64,000 nucleotides of DNA from Polytrichum commune (GCA_950295325.1 OX485804.1:63208533-63272532), one strand, 5' to 3'; positions 33,263-46,479 are shown, counted from the first letter of the stretch. Numbers and translations: made by a program. Notes: generated by a model not told the origin, from the sequence alone.

Positions 33263-35039
33263 TATACCAATTATTGAGGGTGGTACTAATTCAAGTCACA
33301 TGAATAATCTAGCCGAATCTCAAAGTTACTGAGGACTAAAGTTGCTACTGAGTGACAATAAGATTCAATGACTATGGTAAATTCTATGCTCACTTACCAT
33401 AGATTTCAAGAAAATTTAATGCATGCTTGTGATTAGTGCGCGCCACATGCTTGTCAATGAATAATGCCAAGTGCTAATATATTTAGTGATTATTGCCAAG
33501 TGTCAGTACTTTAAATAAATAGTGCTAAGTGCCAAGATGAACAATGTTTCTTAGTCTTAAATCTAAGATCTTTGGTGGCACTAATTCATAGTGTAAAGGA
33601 ATTTAGTATCACCTTCATTAATTTCCCACCCTTGCTAATTTCCCACACTGACTAATTCATATATTTAGTGTAGACATCACATGGCAGTTGTATTTTGATC
33701 ATCAATGTCTAGTACGAATATATTTTGATTTTCTCTTTGACATAAGATAATGTATATAATAATAAGGTTTGAAGCACATAAATATATAAAAATTGATTTT
33801 TGAACTTGGTGAAGCCCCTATAAATTATGTATATGGCCGTATATTTGAGACCCCACGTCCTTTTAAGGGTCTTTCCTATTAGTGCCGCCTACTTCAAGTG
33901 TTTTTAAGTTAGCCCCTAACTTCCCAAGCAACCCATTCGTGGTTGATAATTGATTTCTTCCCTATATTAACCCCAACTAACTCATTCATCCGCAATCAAA
34001 TAACAATAAACATCGAGCCAACATGAATATCAACCCATAAACTCATGACCGGTGCAATTTGGAGGCGATTGGAATGTGTTAAAAAATGTCAAAGTGGGAA
34101 GTGGTCATGTATTTGTTGTGTTGGGAGCCCATGCAAGGGTGTTGACTCCAATCAATGCTTTGCCACTTCAATGAAAACTTTGCATGAACATCAAAGATGT
34201 ATATTTTGGATAAAAGTGACATTTTTGTTGACGTTCATGTAAAGATGGCCTTTGTGCTCACACCGACCGATTAGTTTAACATTTGAACACGCTCGAATTT
34301 GTAAGGAATTCTTTGCATATACATGGTTAGAAATATGCAACAGTCTACATACTCCAATTGCAAGGGGGCTAACCTATTGTGGTTTGCACATTTTGGCATG
34401 CGAATTGGTGGAGGTGCTCAACTATTGAGTTGTTCCCATCTAGTGGATCGCACATGCATTCCACTCACTTTCCAGATGAATGTAATTGGTCAAAGGTCTT
34501 TTATGGGGGATGAAACAAGGCATTGTCTTGTGCATCACTTCCTTCAATTGCTTTCTACCCTAAAACTCCAAAAGATCATTCACGCCCGTTCTTCCCATCA
34601 AAATAGCTCATCTCCCATGCTTCAAGATCCTACGGATAAATCCCATTTTACCCTCAAAACTTGTCCATGAAAATTCCACAACCAACATTGAGTGAAATGC
34701 ACTCGGAACAACCCTTTCATAGGCTTCCGAAGTTAAGGGGTACCTAAACCTCCGACTTGATTGTTACCGGCCTTGCTTTTTGTGCACTCTTGTTCACCAT
34801 CTCCATGCTTTCAAGGTTTGCATGCGTGCCTTGTTGCAAAGTGGGTGACTCGGTGTTTGCTTTATCTTCCTATGGTGTTGTTAACGTGTACCCTAAACCT
34901 AAGTGGTTGGGGTGTGGAAGGAACATCCATGTTTGCCTTTTGTGTGACTGAAGAGTCGATCATACGAAAAGTTCATGACATGCCACCCTCGCCCTTGTTA
35001 GCTTAGCGTAGAGGTGGACCGGTGCGGGTCCAACATTAG
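33263..35039. other. Intergenic sequence without recognised gene
   Basis: Three plus-strand frames of 64-115 codons (34,045-34,242, 34,323-34,670, 34,757-34,951) lie here. None has a domain, a splice context or a repeat match that I recognise. A short diverged repeat of 'aatgccaagtgctaat'-like words lies at 33,465-33,540. Confidence 0.4.
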
Positions 35040-35490
35040 CATCAAACTTCACACCTATATTCAAGTGGTATGTGGTCAGATGTGGATCTAAAAACAAACC
35101 TTAGATTGACATGTGTTCAAACGTCAAAAGGAGATTGGACTATGTGCTCAAAATGTGTGAATCATTCTAGGTTCAATAGTCCACAAAATTCAACGGACTA
35201 GTCTATATGACGATCATTTGATGAGCTTTGGAATGTCCTCCAATTTACTAATAAATAAGATATTCACATGAGCTCCAAAAATTGCGAAGAAAATGTGTAC
35301 AGACATAATTTAGGTTTGTTAATAACCTCACACTAATAACCTCACTTTAGCACTCAAAACCACGACATGTGTCATGCCACTATTTGATTCCGGCCTGATC
35401 AAAATTCAATCCCAGCCTGATTGAAATTACAGTACCCTATAGATTGTTGATGGGGTCCCAATTGAGAATAGGCACCTCTACTATAGACTA
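35040..35490. repeat. Two dispersed repeats side by side
   Basis: Positions 35,060-35,300 are a copy of the family also found at 23,705-24,000, 45,890-46,200 and 56,130-56,345. Positions 35,340-35,485 are a copy of 2,797-2,965. Both are in the plus orientation of those first copies. Confidence 0.65.
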
Positions 35491-35499
35491 TCAAGCAAT

Positions 35500-38400
35500 C
35501 CTTCATCTGAATAATAACAGCATCTTCCCTTATTATTCCTCGCCCCCTTGAGGTACAAGTCAGTACCCTTCACTCCCTTTTCTAATGTCACTCCTTTGCC
35601 CAAGTCACAATAAATCAGGAAGTTTTGTAGTCTATGAGCAAACTGAAAATAGCTTGCACATTTACTTGCAGATAGAGATTTCTAATGGAAGATTTTAAGA
35701 AGCCTCAAAAACTTGAGAAATGGAATGGCCTTCATACACTCAAAACCAAGGACTTCAGTTCCGTCCAAACGCCTCAAATTTCCAATATGTGAATTCAATT
35801 TCCACTCTCTCGACATCCACATTTTATGACAAGGTGTGCAAAACATTCACCAAGTTCAATTCTTGTTCACGTTACATTCCACATCTCCAACTGGATCCAT
35901 CCAAAGGTCTGACTACCCACATGAGAAAGTTGTTCTCGTATTCTAATTTCACATGCATTGGTCAGCTTGATAGTGTATTCGCCACGTACACATCCCCAGT
36001 TGCATGGAATTGCACATGCTTCACCTTCACCACTCGTAGGCGCCAGAAGATAACCCCGCCATATCACACCACAACATAAATTCACATTCCTTGTGCTGAA
36101 ATTCCAGAAAATCGCTTTCTCAATGCCCTGAACGAATTAGCTTCGAATGTACAACACATTACTAAGCCTGATGTTACGTCAACTCCTCAAAAAAAACCTC
36201 CAAAACGCCTTTGGCTCAGAAATACTCTTCATCGTTGACATGTATCTTCTAACACCCTAGACTTCACTTTTCACAACCCATGCCAACTCGTTATCATGAA
36301 TTGTCATTGCAAAGTAAATGACATCATCATATCCAGCCATAAATCCAAACAGACAAAAAATAACCGGCTTCACCAACATCAGAGATCAGGCATTGACTCT
36401 TTTGACTGGCATCCTAGCAATGGTCATACCCTGCAGAAGGATTCAATTGCAAAGAATAAAATTCTGGCTCTCATTATCGCAGGAAACTTTTTCAATCCTT
36501 CACATGCAGTTGCACAAAGAGATTTGACAAAGACCCGGAGACAAAGGATAGACACATTATTATTGACTGAGCCTTGATTATCTAGTGAATTTTCTTTCCC
36601 CCACAGTAAATTGTAAACTGGACATGAATAAATTATGCGATCATCAAATAGTGCATTGATCAACTTTCCAGTTCAACCAACCCAACTTGAATCCTCTAGC
36701 ATGAACCTAGAGTACTCAGTTAGAACAGACAGGAAATTTTGTAATATCCCTACACTGAAGATGAGAATACATTTATGAGGTAGTGAGGTACCAGATCTGC
36801 ATCCGCATATTAGGCAACAGTAGGGCACTGACTACCTTCTTCACACAAGCATCAACTATTGTGCATCTTCAAACGATTCTTCCAAGTTGGTTCTTTTGTT
36901 CCACGGTAGATCATATTCAAACTTGTTTGGTCACAATCAAGTACTCGGATAGAAAAATTGGGAAGTCTGGAAGAAATAAATTAATATTGGGCCTCCTTCA
37001 CACAGTATTTTTAATTCTCTTTGTTGGGCGATGACAGGGCACATGGCAGGCGAGTCTCTGATTGTGTACAATTCTTGAAAATATACTCAGTTTCCTAAAA
37101 CCCCAGAATCCACCTGGTAAAATTATCCAGTTTTGAACAAATCAACCTCATTTAAATTTGTCGCTGGAGCATCGAATCAGGAACTGAATAATAGACCCCA
37201 TTGGTGAGAATAGGATGTTGTGAATACAGATTGACAAGATCTTTGACCTCTCTACATTTGAATTAGGGTCTGAAGCTCCATCACAAATTCATGAACAAGT
37301 GGACACACCCTTTTCTATGTGACCAACCTCTCAGGCAACGAGCATAACACCTTTTTTCTTTCTTTTTTTGTCTCAATTACCAAGAGGGAATTGTCAGTAG
37401 CTCACTAATAGAAACGACAATCAAGCTTGTGACTGCTCCTTTGAATTGCATTGCATCCTTGGGTCAAAAGCTGCAACTGGAACAAGTAGCTGAACACCTC
37501 CAAATGGACATTCATTTCTAGGAACACACATTCCACTGTCTAAATTTGGAAATTCAACACACTCAAAACTGTGGCAGATCCGGGGCGGCAGAACCACTGC
37601 CCCATTCACAAATTACTGCAGGAGACCAGGAATTTGTCAACGACTAATTCAAATTACAACTCGCAAAGACAACATTTTCATCAGTGTTGCTCAATGGATA
37701 CTAGAGACGCAGGAGAAAAGACATCCATGGCCAACGACAAAATGGAAAGCAAACAGGACAAGTTGAGAATGAAGTTGAGAAACAGAGAGCAGATATTGAT
37801 CAACTCAATGATTGAACACCTGAGCTTACCAGAGCCTTCCTACACTCCATAGCTGCTTCTGCTGGAGAGTTCCAGAAGGAGAAGTAACTATCGCTAATAA
37901 AGGAGTAAAAGATGCACTTGGAGCCCACCAAGTTATGTTGACAGATTCGACAATTTCAAAGACGTAGCCTATTGATTTTCTAAATATAGAATGACATGGA
38001 TATATATGGTTTACAATGAGATTTTTGTCACTTTAGTATACGCCTGTAGTCATATATATCGTTTCTTTAATGTATTTTGTATTTGATAAGGATTATTTTC
38101 ACTTGCTCTTCAGAAATTCACAGTAATTGAAAAACATCACAAAAAACTCTGAAACTTTTACAAAGTAATAAAAGACAGTGGCACCCCGAGATTTGTTCAA
38201 ACCATCACTCCTAAATAGACAAGTTGGGCAATCACATCATCCTTGAAATAGGTTATAACATGATTGCAATTGTTGAGAGCATGCTGGATAACAAATAGAT
38301 CTATTTCTGCAGAGAATCACTTGTAAATGTTCAATTTAGATACCACATATGTGCCTCATAAAAAGACATATCATTTGTGTGGATCTCAATATTTCCCTTC

Positions 38401-39339
38401 AATACTCAACTTCCCATTGATTTTGATTCATAATATTGGGTTGACCAACTCAAACCTTCAAAATTGTCTAGGGTCATTGTGAAACACAATAATCTTAAGT
38501 CCCCAGTACCAAAGTAGGAACTACAAGGAGTCCAAGTGCATAGAAATTCTCAGTCTACGATGGTATCATTGCCCTGCTTCCAGCAAGCTGATTCATTGAC
38601 TTTGCTTGAAACAATTTCCAAAGGCTAATTAAATAGCATCCACAATCCAGCCTACTATGCTGGACAAACTGAAGGAAATACCTCCAGAGAGTTTAGATTC
38701 CGGGATGACAATGTGTGCAACTCACTGAAAGCCAACATGCTACACTTATGCCCCAAGTGAGACGATTACCTCCGTATAAGGAAGAACGTTGATTTGAATG
38801 ATCAAAAAATTCCTGGCAAATGCACATTCCAGGCGTAGAGCAGGGAATTCATCTGAATCTTCAACAAGGGCATAATTCAGCTCCCAAAGCTTTCACTGAC
38901 CCCTCAAGCTCTAATATCTAACACGTCCAGGACTTATACAGCAAAACTGCAGCTGCAATAAAGAACAGAAAGACCAGCACATCAGCAACTTACAAAATCT
39001 CTCTGCAACCAGAGAGTCCTTGTATTGAAAGATGTACGGTCATATCAACATAGATACGTAACTGCATCTTTTACTCTTGAAATGAACCTCATCGCACTAG
39101 CACAACCAATTTGCAACCAAATCACCAGATGCACTCCATTTTGAACTCTTAGATGCTTTATACTAAAAGAATATGATTGCCAGCAAGAAGAAGAAAGAGT
39201 AAAGTCGAGTATAACCTGCTGTGCCCATCTCCACCATTTGTGAATGTGTCAGCCAATTGGAATGATGAAAGTTGCCAAACCCCACGTTGTAGCGCTCCAT
39301 TTCCCAGAGGAATTCGCAAGGTCGATTACTTTTTCATCC
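35500..39339. other. Intergenic region with no supported gene
   Basis: There are several isolated frames of 60-119 codons on both strands (for example 35,720-36,079 plus, 37,421-37,609 minus, 37,571-37,852 plus). None has a recognised domain or consistent splice partners. The region lies 3' of the plastid-protein gene and could hold its 3' UTR in the last few hundred bases. A small downstream exon starting near 39,220 (after 'gggcacag' on the minus strand) would be splice-compatible but has no supporting similarity. Confidence 0.35.
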
Positions 39340-41631
39340 TCACCTCCATTCTGGGTTCTCCACCATCATCCTCCGCATGATGAAGATCTCTTTGATAAGG
39401 TTAGTATACGTGTATGGTCGGACAGCCGAGTCCAATAGAGATCCCGATTCTTGATTTTCAGTCTCACTGTCAGCAACCTCAGTCGTTTTTTGTGTTGCAG
39501 CCTTGACAACCTCCTCAATCAATAGCTGGTCGTCATAATCCTTCGATTCTTCAGAAGATGCTTGCATTGCCCTTGCCTCCTCTTCCCACATCCCACCATT
39601 ATTGCCTTGTTTGTTGGAGTCCATTAACTCCTCAAAGTCATCATCGTAAATGTTTTCCATATCAATATCAAATGCCTCCTCATTGTCTCCATCTTCATTG
39701 TCTGTGGTTTCTGAGCTTTCATCATCATCATCATCATCATCTTCGATCCACTTGCCTTCCTCCTGATACTCATCCTTAACTTCATCCTCGTCCTCACCAG
39801 TGATTTCCTGAAATGTGTTCGTCCCTCCCTCTCCTTTTCTTCTCATCTCCTCCTCTCTGGCTCTGCGTGTGAACGGGGTCAAGAGCTGCACAGGATGGGA
39901 TCCAAACACGTGTTCTAAACACTCCAATTTTCTCTCCTCGCTCAATGCATCAAATATAGTACCCACTTGTTGTTCATCTTCTGTTTCACGCACTCCGAGC
40001 AACCGGCAGAGCGTTTTGAAGTACGATTCCGGATTCCGAGATTCAGATTCATTATCTGGATTCAGAAGCGCAAGCAACTCCGTCAAGAACTCCTTCTGCG
40101 GCTCAAATCTGACTTGGTAGCCAGGTCTTTTGACGTATATAAGATCAGGTCGATACCACGACACACATCTTGAGAGATTCTCACGCGCCTTACGGTCGAG
40201 GAAATGCCCGAGTCTCCACCTGTCAAGCTCCTCTCCAGATTGCAACGCAATCTGAGAAACTAATGTCCATTCCTTCACCGGAGCCTGCCGCGGTAACTTC
40301 ACAATCGGACGCACGAATGCAAAGAAATATTGTATCCCCACGCCCTCGTCCATGTAATCGACACGCTTGTTGTAACCTATGATCGCATCGTGGATGGCCA
40401 TCTCCTCGTGCTCTTCCTCGTTCTCCACGGTGGAGAAAAAGACGACAATCTTGTCCGCGAAAGTACCTGGGCGAGGTGTGCCAACCACCACTCCCTTCCA
40501 CGCGTGTGGACCGAACGGCCCATACTTGTAATAATCATCCGGTTGTCTCTCATAAGGATCCGATGTCCAGGGAGTCACCTCTTTCCCAAACCTCTCCCCC
40601 TTGTTTACTAACAACATCGGCCGTCCGGCATGCGTGACTCGCTGCCGAGGCTTTGGACCCTTGGGGGGCTTGATTCGAGGGGCGCGTGGATTATCAGGAT
40701 CCTCCGTTCCTTCCTGCTTCTCGTCACCAGGTTCGGATCCGGGAGCTTCCGGCCTCTTCTTCATAGGGTTTCGAGGGTTTAAAATCGGATCTTTCCTGCC
40801 CTTTCTACTTCCTTCCAACCGCGTCCCAGTGATCCTGGTTTTGGGACCCTTCTTGCTTCGTCCAGCATTCATAATCACGCTTGACCTTCGCTCTATCGCT
40901 TTGGAAGTGGCCTCGACATTGCCCCACCCCAACACACCTGAGAGAACAACAACACAAAGTTCTGTCAAGCACGTCAACCATCCTAGGCTCACGAAATGGT
41001 CATCCGTTGGCTCACCCTAGGCGTCTCACGTGACCAACCATAAGGGAAACAAAGGTGGATGCTGCTCTCTAGTTGCTATCTATACGAATGAGTGATTCTT
41101 CAAAACAGGTTGAAAGCCAATTCAACGAAGATAAAAATTTGCACGTAGCTCACAGTAAGAACAAACCAGAAATGGTCATCTGTTAGCTCAACCTTAACAT
41201 TTGATGTAACCAACAATAATGAAAACGAAGGTGGATGTTCTCAAATTGGTCAATAGCTCACAGTGAAAAAAAACCAGAAGTGGCCATCTGTTGGCTCAAC
41301 CTAAACATTTCATGCAAACAACCATAATGGAAACGAAGGTGGATGATCTCAAAATTGGTGCATAGCTCACAATGAGAACAAACCAGAAATGGTCATCTGT
41401 TGGCTCAACCTAAGCCATCACTTAACCAACAAAGACAAAAATGAAGCAAAATTTTGTCTCTAATTGCTATCTATTCATGTAACTAAATCTGCAACAATCA
41501 ACATCCACAAATACAAACACCGGTGCATAGATTACTGTGTACAAAGCAGAATTGGAGAAAAGAGAAAGAGAGGGGTGTGACTCACCAAAGTGCAACCACC
41601 AGGGGCCATTGCAGAGCAGAGAATTGGCCAT
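39340..41631 (-). CDS. Plant-specific, probably plastid-targeted acidic protein
   Basis: Two exons join in phase: 41,631-41,586 (MANSLLCNGPWWLHF then G) and 40,937-39,340. Donor 'tttg|gtgagt' and acceptor 'ctctcag|gtgtg' give 547 residues. The longer single-exon reading from 40,992 would start in the intron and is not preferred. The N-terminus is basic and Ser/Thr-rich, compatible with a transit peptide. A conserved-looking core at about residues 125-320 includes 'DYYKYGPFGPHAWKGVVVG', 'GIQYFFAFVRPI' and 'FEPQKEFLTELLALL'. A very acidic region follows (about 390-480, including a run of Asp). The end, 'VRPYTYTNLIKEI', looks like a conserved C-terminal motif of a plastid protein family I recall only vaguely, so I give no name or function. 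The final codon overlaps a possible splice donor (agg tga), so a further short exon is not excluded. Confidence 0.75.
40990..41440. repeat. Tandem repeats in the intron of the plastid-protein gene
   Basis: Three to four units of about 110-125 bp each contain 'gaaatggtcatctgttggct', 'caacctaa', 'aacgaaggtggatg' and 'atagctcaca'. The first, most diverged unit starts within about 55 bp of the exon 2 acceptor. Confidence 0.85.
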
Positions 41632-41639
41632 GGCGTCTC

Positions 41640-42239
41640 CACTACAGCATCCGAATGCGGATAACCTCTGAGATGATAGTGCAGGGTTTAGGGTTTAAGG
41701 CTCACAGTTCCTGCCACCACAAGAATTCCGATGTCCTTACCCATCAGAAACGAAGAAATGGAACTCGGAACAGACCGGCCACTACAAAGAACTCTTACCA
41801 TATCCCAAACAAGGCACACTCGCTCACAACCACAAAAAAAGGTTAAGCAGACCATCTTTTTGCCAGAAGTTTGCCAGAGACATTCGAAAAACAGACCACT
41901 ACGAAAATCCTCTGTGGATATGATCATTGGTCTCAATTCACTAAGCCCAACTTTCTTCCTCAAATTGGTAATGCACATTGTTATCCAAACGATCTCTCCT
42001 CAAGCTTTCCACCAACCAATGCAACACTACCACAACCATCGAACATCCATGCTCCAGTTCACATACTTACCTACAGAGAGCTCAAGAAAGAAAGAAAGAA
42101 ATGTTGCAATCCTTGCCTCGGGTCTTCAACCACATCCATTGCTCCTTTCGTCAAGTTTCTCTGATTCTGCTTCCTGGTGTGACGCCAGGGATTTAATGGA
42201 GGATTTTACATCAAATTCACAAAACAATGCAAAACTCTA
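41640..42239. promoter_or_regulatory. Upstream region of the plastid-protein gene
   Basis: This is the 5' flank of the minus-strand gene starting at 41,631, and probably its promoter and 5' UTR. A plus-strand frame of 170 codons (41,731-42,243) crosses it. It has no recognisable domain and three overlapping frames of similar length, so I do not call it a gene. 'aaagaaagaaagaaa' lies near 42,086. Confidence 0.4.
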
Positions 42240-42570
42240 CTAAGTAGAGGCACTTTGCACTGAGAGGTTGAGGACCCGTGACCATTGAATCTAAAATCTC
42301 CCATTGGTGGAAAATGTGGAGACCGCCTCGCTTCACTTACACGAGAGCTTGAGGGCCTACGGGACTAAGGAAGTTTGAATGGATGGAAAACCTAACTAGA
42401 GTCCTCCATGGCATGCAACGGATAATGGTCTACACTCTAAACTCCGTAGTATCACACCTGTGGCAACCAAAGTGCACGTGATATTACGGAGTTTTGTAGT
42501 GTTAACATGGATGTGTGATACTATAGAATTAGTGTAGCATGTGACATTATGGAACAACACAAAGGAAATG
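42240..42570. repeat. Partial TIR-element relative with hairpin
   Basis: Positions 42,240-42,430 parallel 32,690-32,850 ('cttgaccat' or 'cgtgaccat', 'ctcccattggt' or 'tctcattggt', 'ggagaccg', 'tggagtc' or 'agagtcc', 'catggc'). A different hairpin follows: 'aaactccgtagtatcac' (42,439-42,455) pairs with 'gtgatattacggagttt' (42,478-42,494). The tail to 42,570 matches 30,725-30,880. Confidence 0.65.
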
Positions 42571-43714
42571 TGAGGACAATTTTAATTCGTTCTCCTATAA
42601 CCTACACTAGTGTGGTCCACTCCACTTGGCCTTCCCGGATAATGTGGCAGACACATGCACCAACATTCAACAAGTGACACATGCATTGCAACTTGGATAT
42701 TCTTTTACTTGGTAAGAATATGCATGCAAAACCAACCTCATTAGCTTGCCTCAATCATGCGAAGCATCCCTATCCATATTATTTGTATATGTTATTAAAA
42801 TATACAGTGGAATCAACTACAAGGTAGGTCTTAGACCAAGTTTGAATAGCACATGTCACGTGTTGATTATATTAATGGGGACCCTAAATGCCATAATTAT
42901 CAAGTTAAGTTATCGAATATGACCGTTGAACGCCTTTCCTAAAACAACCTCAACCTCAAATTTAGTTGTCCAATATGACCATTAAACACCTTTTCCAAAT
43001 GACCTCAACCTCAACACTGATAGTTCGCAACCTTACTTGGCCTCATTAGTCTACTCTAGCCACCCCCATTGATATAATAGACGTGCATTTGATTAAGTGT
43101 GATCCACACTATTCATTGTTGACTGAATTATACAACGTTGCAATCATTAGGTGACAAGTCTCGACTAGAGAAGGCGGCTCATGACCTAATTTTTGGTAAA
43201 AGACAAGCCTTGTACTTGACCAACCTAAAAAAAATGACAAATCAATCTCACGCTGCACTAAATCAAATATAAAGTGTAGTATGTAGTGGTGAAGTTTCGT
43301 AAAACATGACAAGGTAGGGGAAAACGGGCTCCCATTCACATTGATGCACAAAAACATCAATGTTATATTATTTTGGTTTATTTTATAGTTGTTGGTTGTA
43401 TGTATTTAGCTTGGGTGAGGTGGATAATAAAGATTGTCCAAGGTTGGTTCTCCCCCAACTACAAGGTTATTGTTACCTGAGGCAGAACGCTTGGTGTCTT
43501 TGGCATTTAGGTAGTCCCATCAAACACTCTACCCTCACTTTAGCCCAATACTTTTTCTGTAGCAAAGTGTTGTCATGTTTGCAACCAATTTGAATTTTCT
43601 CAAAAACAGCTCAATTCTTGGATTTCTTGAATTTCCTCATAAGCACATAACCCTTAGGGTGGACTCTTCATACCATGTACGAAGGAAAGTGAGTGTAGAA
43701 ACTTTGAGGCATTA
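42571..43714. other. Intergenic sequence with repeat traces
   Basis: Positions 42,680-42,780 resemble 29,915-30,060. A small internal duplication involves 'accttatcaatatgaccg'-like words near 42,910-43,000 ('tatgaccgttgaacgccttt' and 'tatgaccattaaacacctttt' class). No gene was recognised. Confidence 0.4.
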
Positions 43715-44150
43715 GTGCACATATTATACACAAGGGAGAGGTATTGTTATTCTTTAATATGCACATTTTAAAAGGCTATTAAGAAATTTGAGATAAAGGT
43801 AGATATACAAAAGAGGGCCCTAAGATTTAGAGAAAAAAATGACAATAGATTTGCTAGTTTTATTCAATTTATATTAAATCCATTGCTACCATTCTTATGA
43901 TACTTGTCCCCATTGAATTGTACATGTAATAAGTGTCTATTTATTTCATAATTTATATTTTGTGTATGTACATAGTGGAGGAAGTTTTCACATAAACCAA
44001 AAAACTAAGTATAAATACATGAGTCCATTTCCTAGCCTATCGTCAATAAGTAGATATTTCTTTTTCTCTATAAAATTATTGTAAAAAGGGGTTTTATTTC
44101 ATAGTCACCCCACACATGTCATTATGTTTCCAACGAAGAGTCCATGCCTT
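43715..44150. repeat. Dispersed repeat, copy 2 (partner of 19,870-20,510)
   Basis: This is the direct-orientation partner and lacks the roughly 250 bp insert seen at 20,060-20,300. Confidence 0.65.
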
Positions 44151-44622
44151 GAGGCTTTTGAAGTGGAACATGTGTGAAAATTGTAAGAACAAGATTGATG
44201 TTTAAGGGTTGTTTACACCGTGGACCATGAAGTTGTCCCAAGGCCCTGTAAAAATTGTGATTGGTTGTTGAACTCATCCCATGATCTTCAACTATTTACA
44301 TGCCAGTATAGTATATATTATAATTCATCTTCTTAGATTTGGCAATCCCGGATTTAAAGGAAAATAAAAATTCAATATTAAATTTTGAGAATTTAAAAAT
44401 ACAGTTTTCCAAAAAATACAGTTTTCATATAAATAGTTTAAATAATGCCGAAGTGGTAAAGGTATTACAGTGTCTGTACTCTATTTGTATCAAAGAAAGG
44501 CGACATCATCATTGTAGATACCCTTATGGTATTAAAAGAACGATATACCAATTGGGTATCTTTAATGGGGATTGTACATTTATGTAAGTAGGGTATGTGT
44601 ATTTGATGATAGTTTTGGGCCG

Positions 44623-44859
44623 GGGATTCGTGGCACTCACTTAAAATCATCCGTGCGGATGAAAAAAACACAGGAATCATCTAAATGGCTATTTTTGGGC
44701 AATTTGATTCCGGAAATAGAGTCAAAGGCCCCGAATTAGTCTAGTGACGTCACATTCGAATGAATCGGCCCTCAACCCCACAGGGGGGCTTTTTTTTATT
44801 GGAGCCACTTCATCCATGATATCTTGGATGGATGATTTTAAGTGAGTGCCACGAATCCC
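44623..44859. mobile_element. MITE with about 30 bp inverted ends
   Basis: Left 'gggattcgtggcactcactt' plus 'aaaatcatcc' (from 44,623) is perfectly complementary to the right 'ggatgattttaagtgagtgc' plus 'cacgaatccc' (to 44,859). The interior is about 175 bp with no coding capacity. The superfamily is unclear. Confidence 0.85.
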
Positions 44860-45237
44860 TAGCCATAGTTTTGTTTCTAATACCATCCAAGTCTATATAC
44901 CATGCCATAACCTTCATACTTGGTAAATTTGCCCTAATTTCAACATGGTTTAGAATGATATGGACCCAAACAATAACTTGGGTTTACAAATATTGATTCT
45001 CTCACCACTAGTATTACCATTTTGATATCCACAAGAGATTCGTTGATGCCATCATTGATGCAGATTGTAATCACTACCGTAAAGACTTAAGCCAAGTTTC
45101 CCTTTGTAATATGAGGTAACCTTACTTTGCATAATGCACCCCACATATTTCGGAGTGCATTACGTTTCTATGCATGGCGTTTTGTTTTTCCAATCAACAT
45201 GAGCCGTTGAAATCCGTCTTTGGGGCTTTTACATTTG

Positions 45238-45348
45238 GTAATGCATGAGGGGGAGTGTATTATAGGGAACATGGACATTGCACATATGCTCAGCTACTGC
45301 TTGGCATGGTGTCCTTATTCCCCATAATTCACTCCCCCTCATGCATTA
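45238..45348. repeat. Long hairpin, about 39 bp arms
   Basis: 'taatgcatgagggggagtgt' (45,238 onward, continuing to 'ggacat') pairs with 'attcactccccctcatgcat' plus 'ta' (ending at about 45,348), separated by about 33 nt. The stem has only a few mismatches. It may be a short foldback element or a small-RNA precursor. Confidence 0.8.
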
Positions 45349-45889
45349 CCTATTACATGTATCCCTGCCTATATATGAGATCGACATGGGCACAATCTAA
45401 CCTCCATATCACCACACACAATTATATGACACATGATTATACAACATCTTGACTATACGATGCATTTCCCATCAACCAAACTTTCTATTGTTAATTTACC
45501 TCCATACTATGACTACGACGTTCGTAATACAATGGTTTTTAGGGCGGATATGTCATATAATAAAAGGTAATTAATTTGCATTAATGGTGTGACCCACATG
45601 TATTTTAAGGTCCATATGTGAGTAGTGCTTTGGAGCATGTAGGGAACCTTAGGGAACATTGTGAGCATATTTCTTCAATACACATGTTCTTTCACACCGA
45701 CATATCTTCATTATGTACACAAAATGACATTTTAAATTGGAAAAGGCCAGTTCCTTGAAAAACATCGAGAGTACAACATTTGAGGCCAAATATCATATTA
45801 CCAAGAATACGGCATTCAGATAATGCGACACTTTCTTGTGCAACCAAACGTGTGTTAAGGTAGAAGGGTTTTACATTAAGTGGTCACCT

Positions 45890-46380
45890 TTTCCAACTAG
45901 CCCACTTCTCTTAGGATGTGAAACATGCAATTAGCACGAGACATTTAGCAAATCCAAATCGAGACCATAGCCACTTCCCTCATAATTTCTAGAGCTAACA
46001 TGAATAAATTAATCATTATCAAAGTGGAGATTCTCGTGCTCATTAAGTGGTCATATAGGTCCCCCCAATTATGTTGGCTATTGAACCTAGAATGGTCAGC
46101 ACAATTTAAACATGTAGTCCAATCTCTTTTGAACACATGTCTTTTTGGTATCCGTGGCTAGGGCACATCTTATACCACATAACTTCCAACTCAAATGCAG
46201 GTGCCTGATGAAGAGAAGTAACCGAATTAGGCACGCCTACCTTCGTAAGAAGGGAGAACAGTAGTCTAGGTGGCACCATGAGCAGACAAAACAAAAACAC
46301 CCATGGCATGCATGCGTTGATGAGATACTCTGCGTCCGTGGTGGTAACTGAATCTAATAAGTTATCTTTCTTCATGCAGG
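45890..46380. repeat. Dispersed repeat family copy (inverted)
   Basis: Positions 45,890-46,200 are the reverse complement of 23,705-24,000 ('ctcattaagtggtcatatag', 'gaacctagaatggt', 'tagtccaatctcttt'). The remainder to 46,380 holds small frames without recognised product. Confidence 0.65.
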
Positions 46381-46479
46381 AAGTTTGTCATTACTTTGGA
46401 TTTGCATTGAAATTGCGTGCCAACCGCCCCATGGTGACGCGGATGCAATGATGGGGAGAACTGACCACTGTTGTAGTTA

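Noticed and set aside
35720-36079. 119-codon plus-strand frame and its 72-codon antisense
   Set aside because: There is no recognisable motif, no splice partner and no repeat copy to test conservation. Left as unassigned intergenic sequence.
40938-40992. Start of the plastid-protein gene at 40,992 (single-exon reading)
   Set aside because: A canonical acceptor at 40,938 and an upstream ATG exon at 41,586-41,631 join in phase, and 40,938-40,992 resembles the intronic repeat.
41731-42243. 170-codon plus-strand frame upstream of the plastid-protein gene
   Set aside because: There is no domain, its composition is like chance AT/AC-rich sequence, several overlapping frames exist, and it coincides with the likely promoter.
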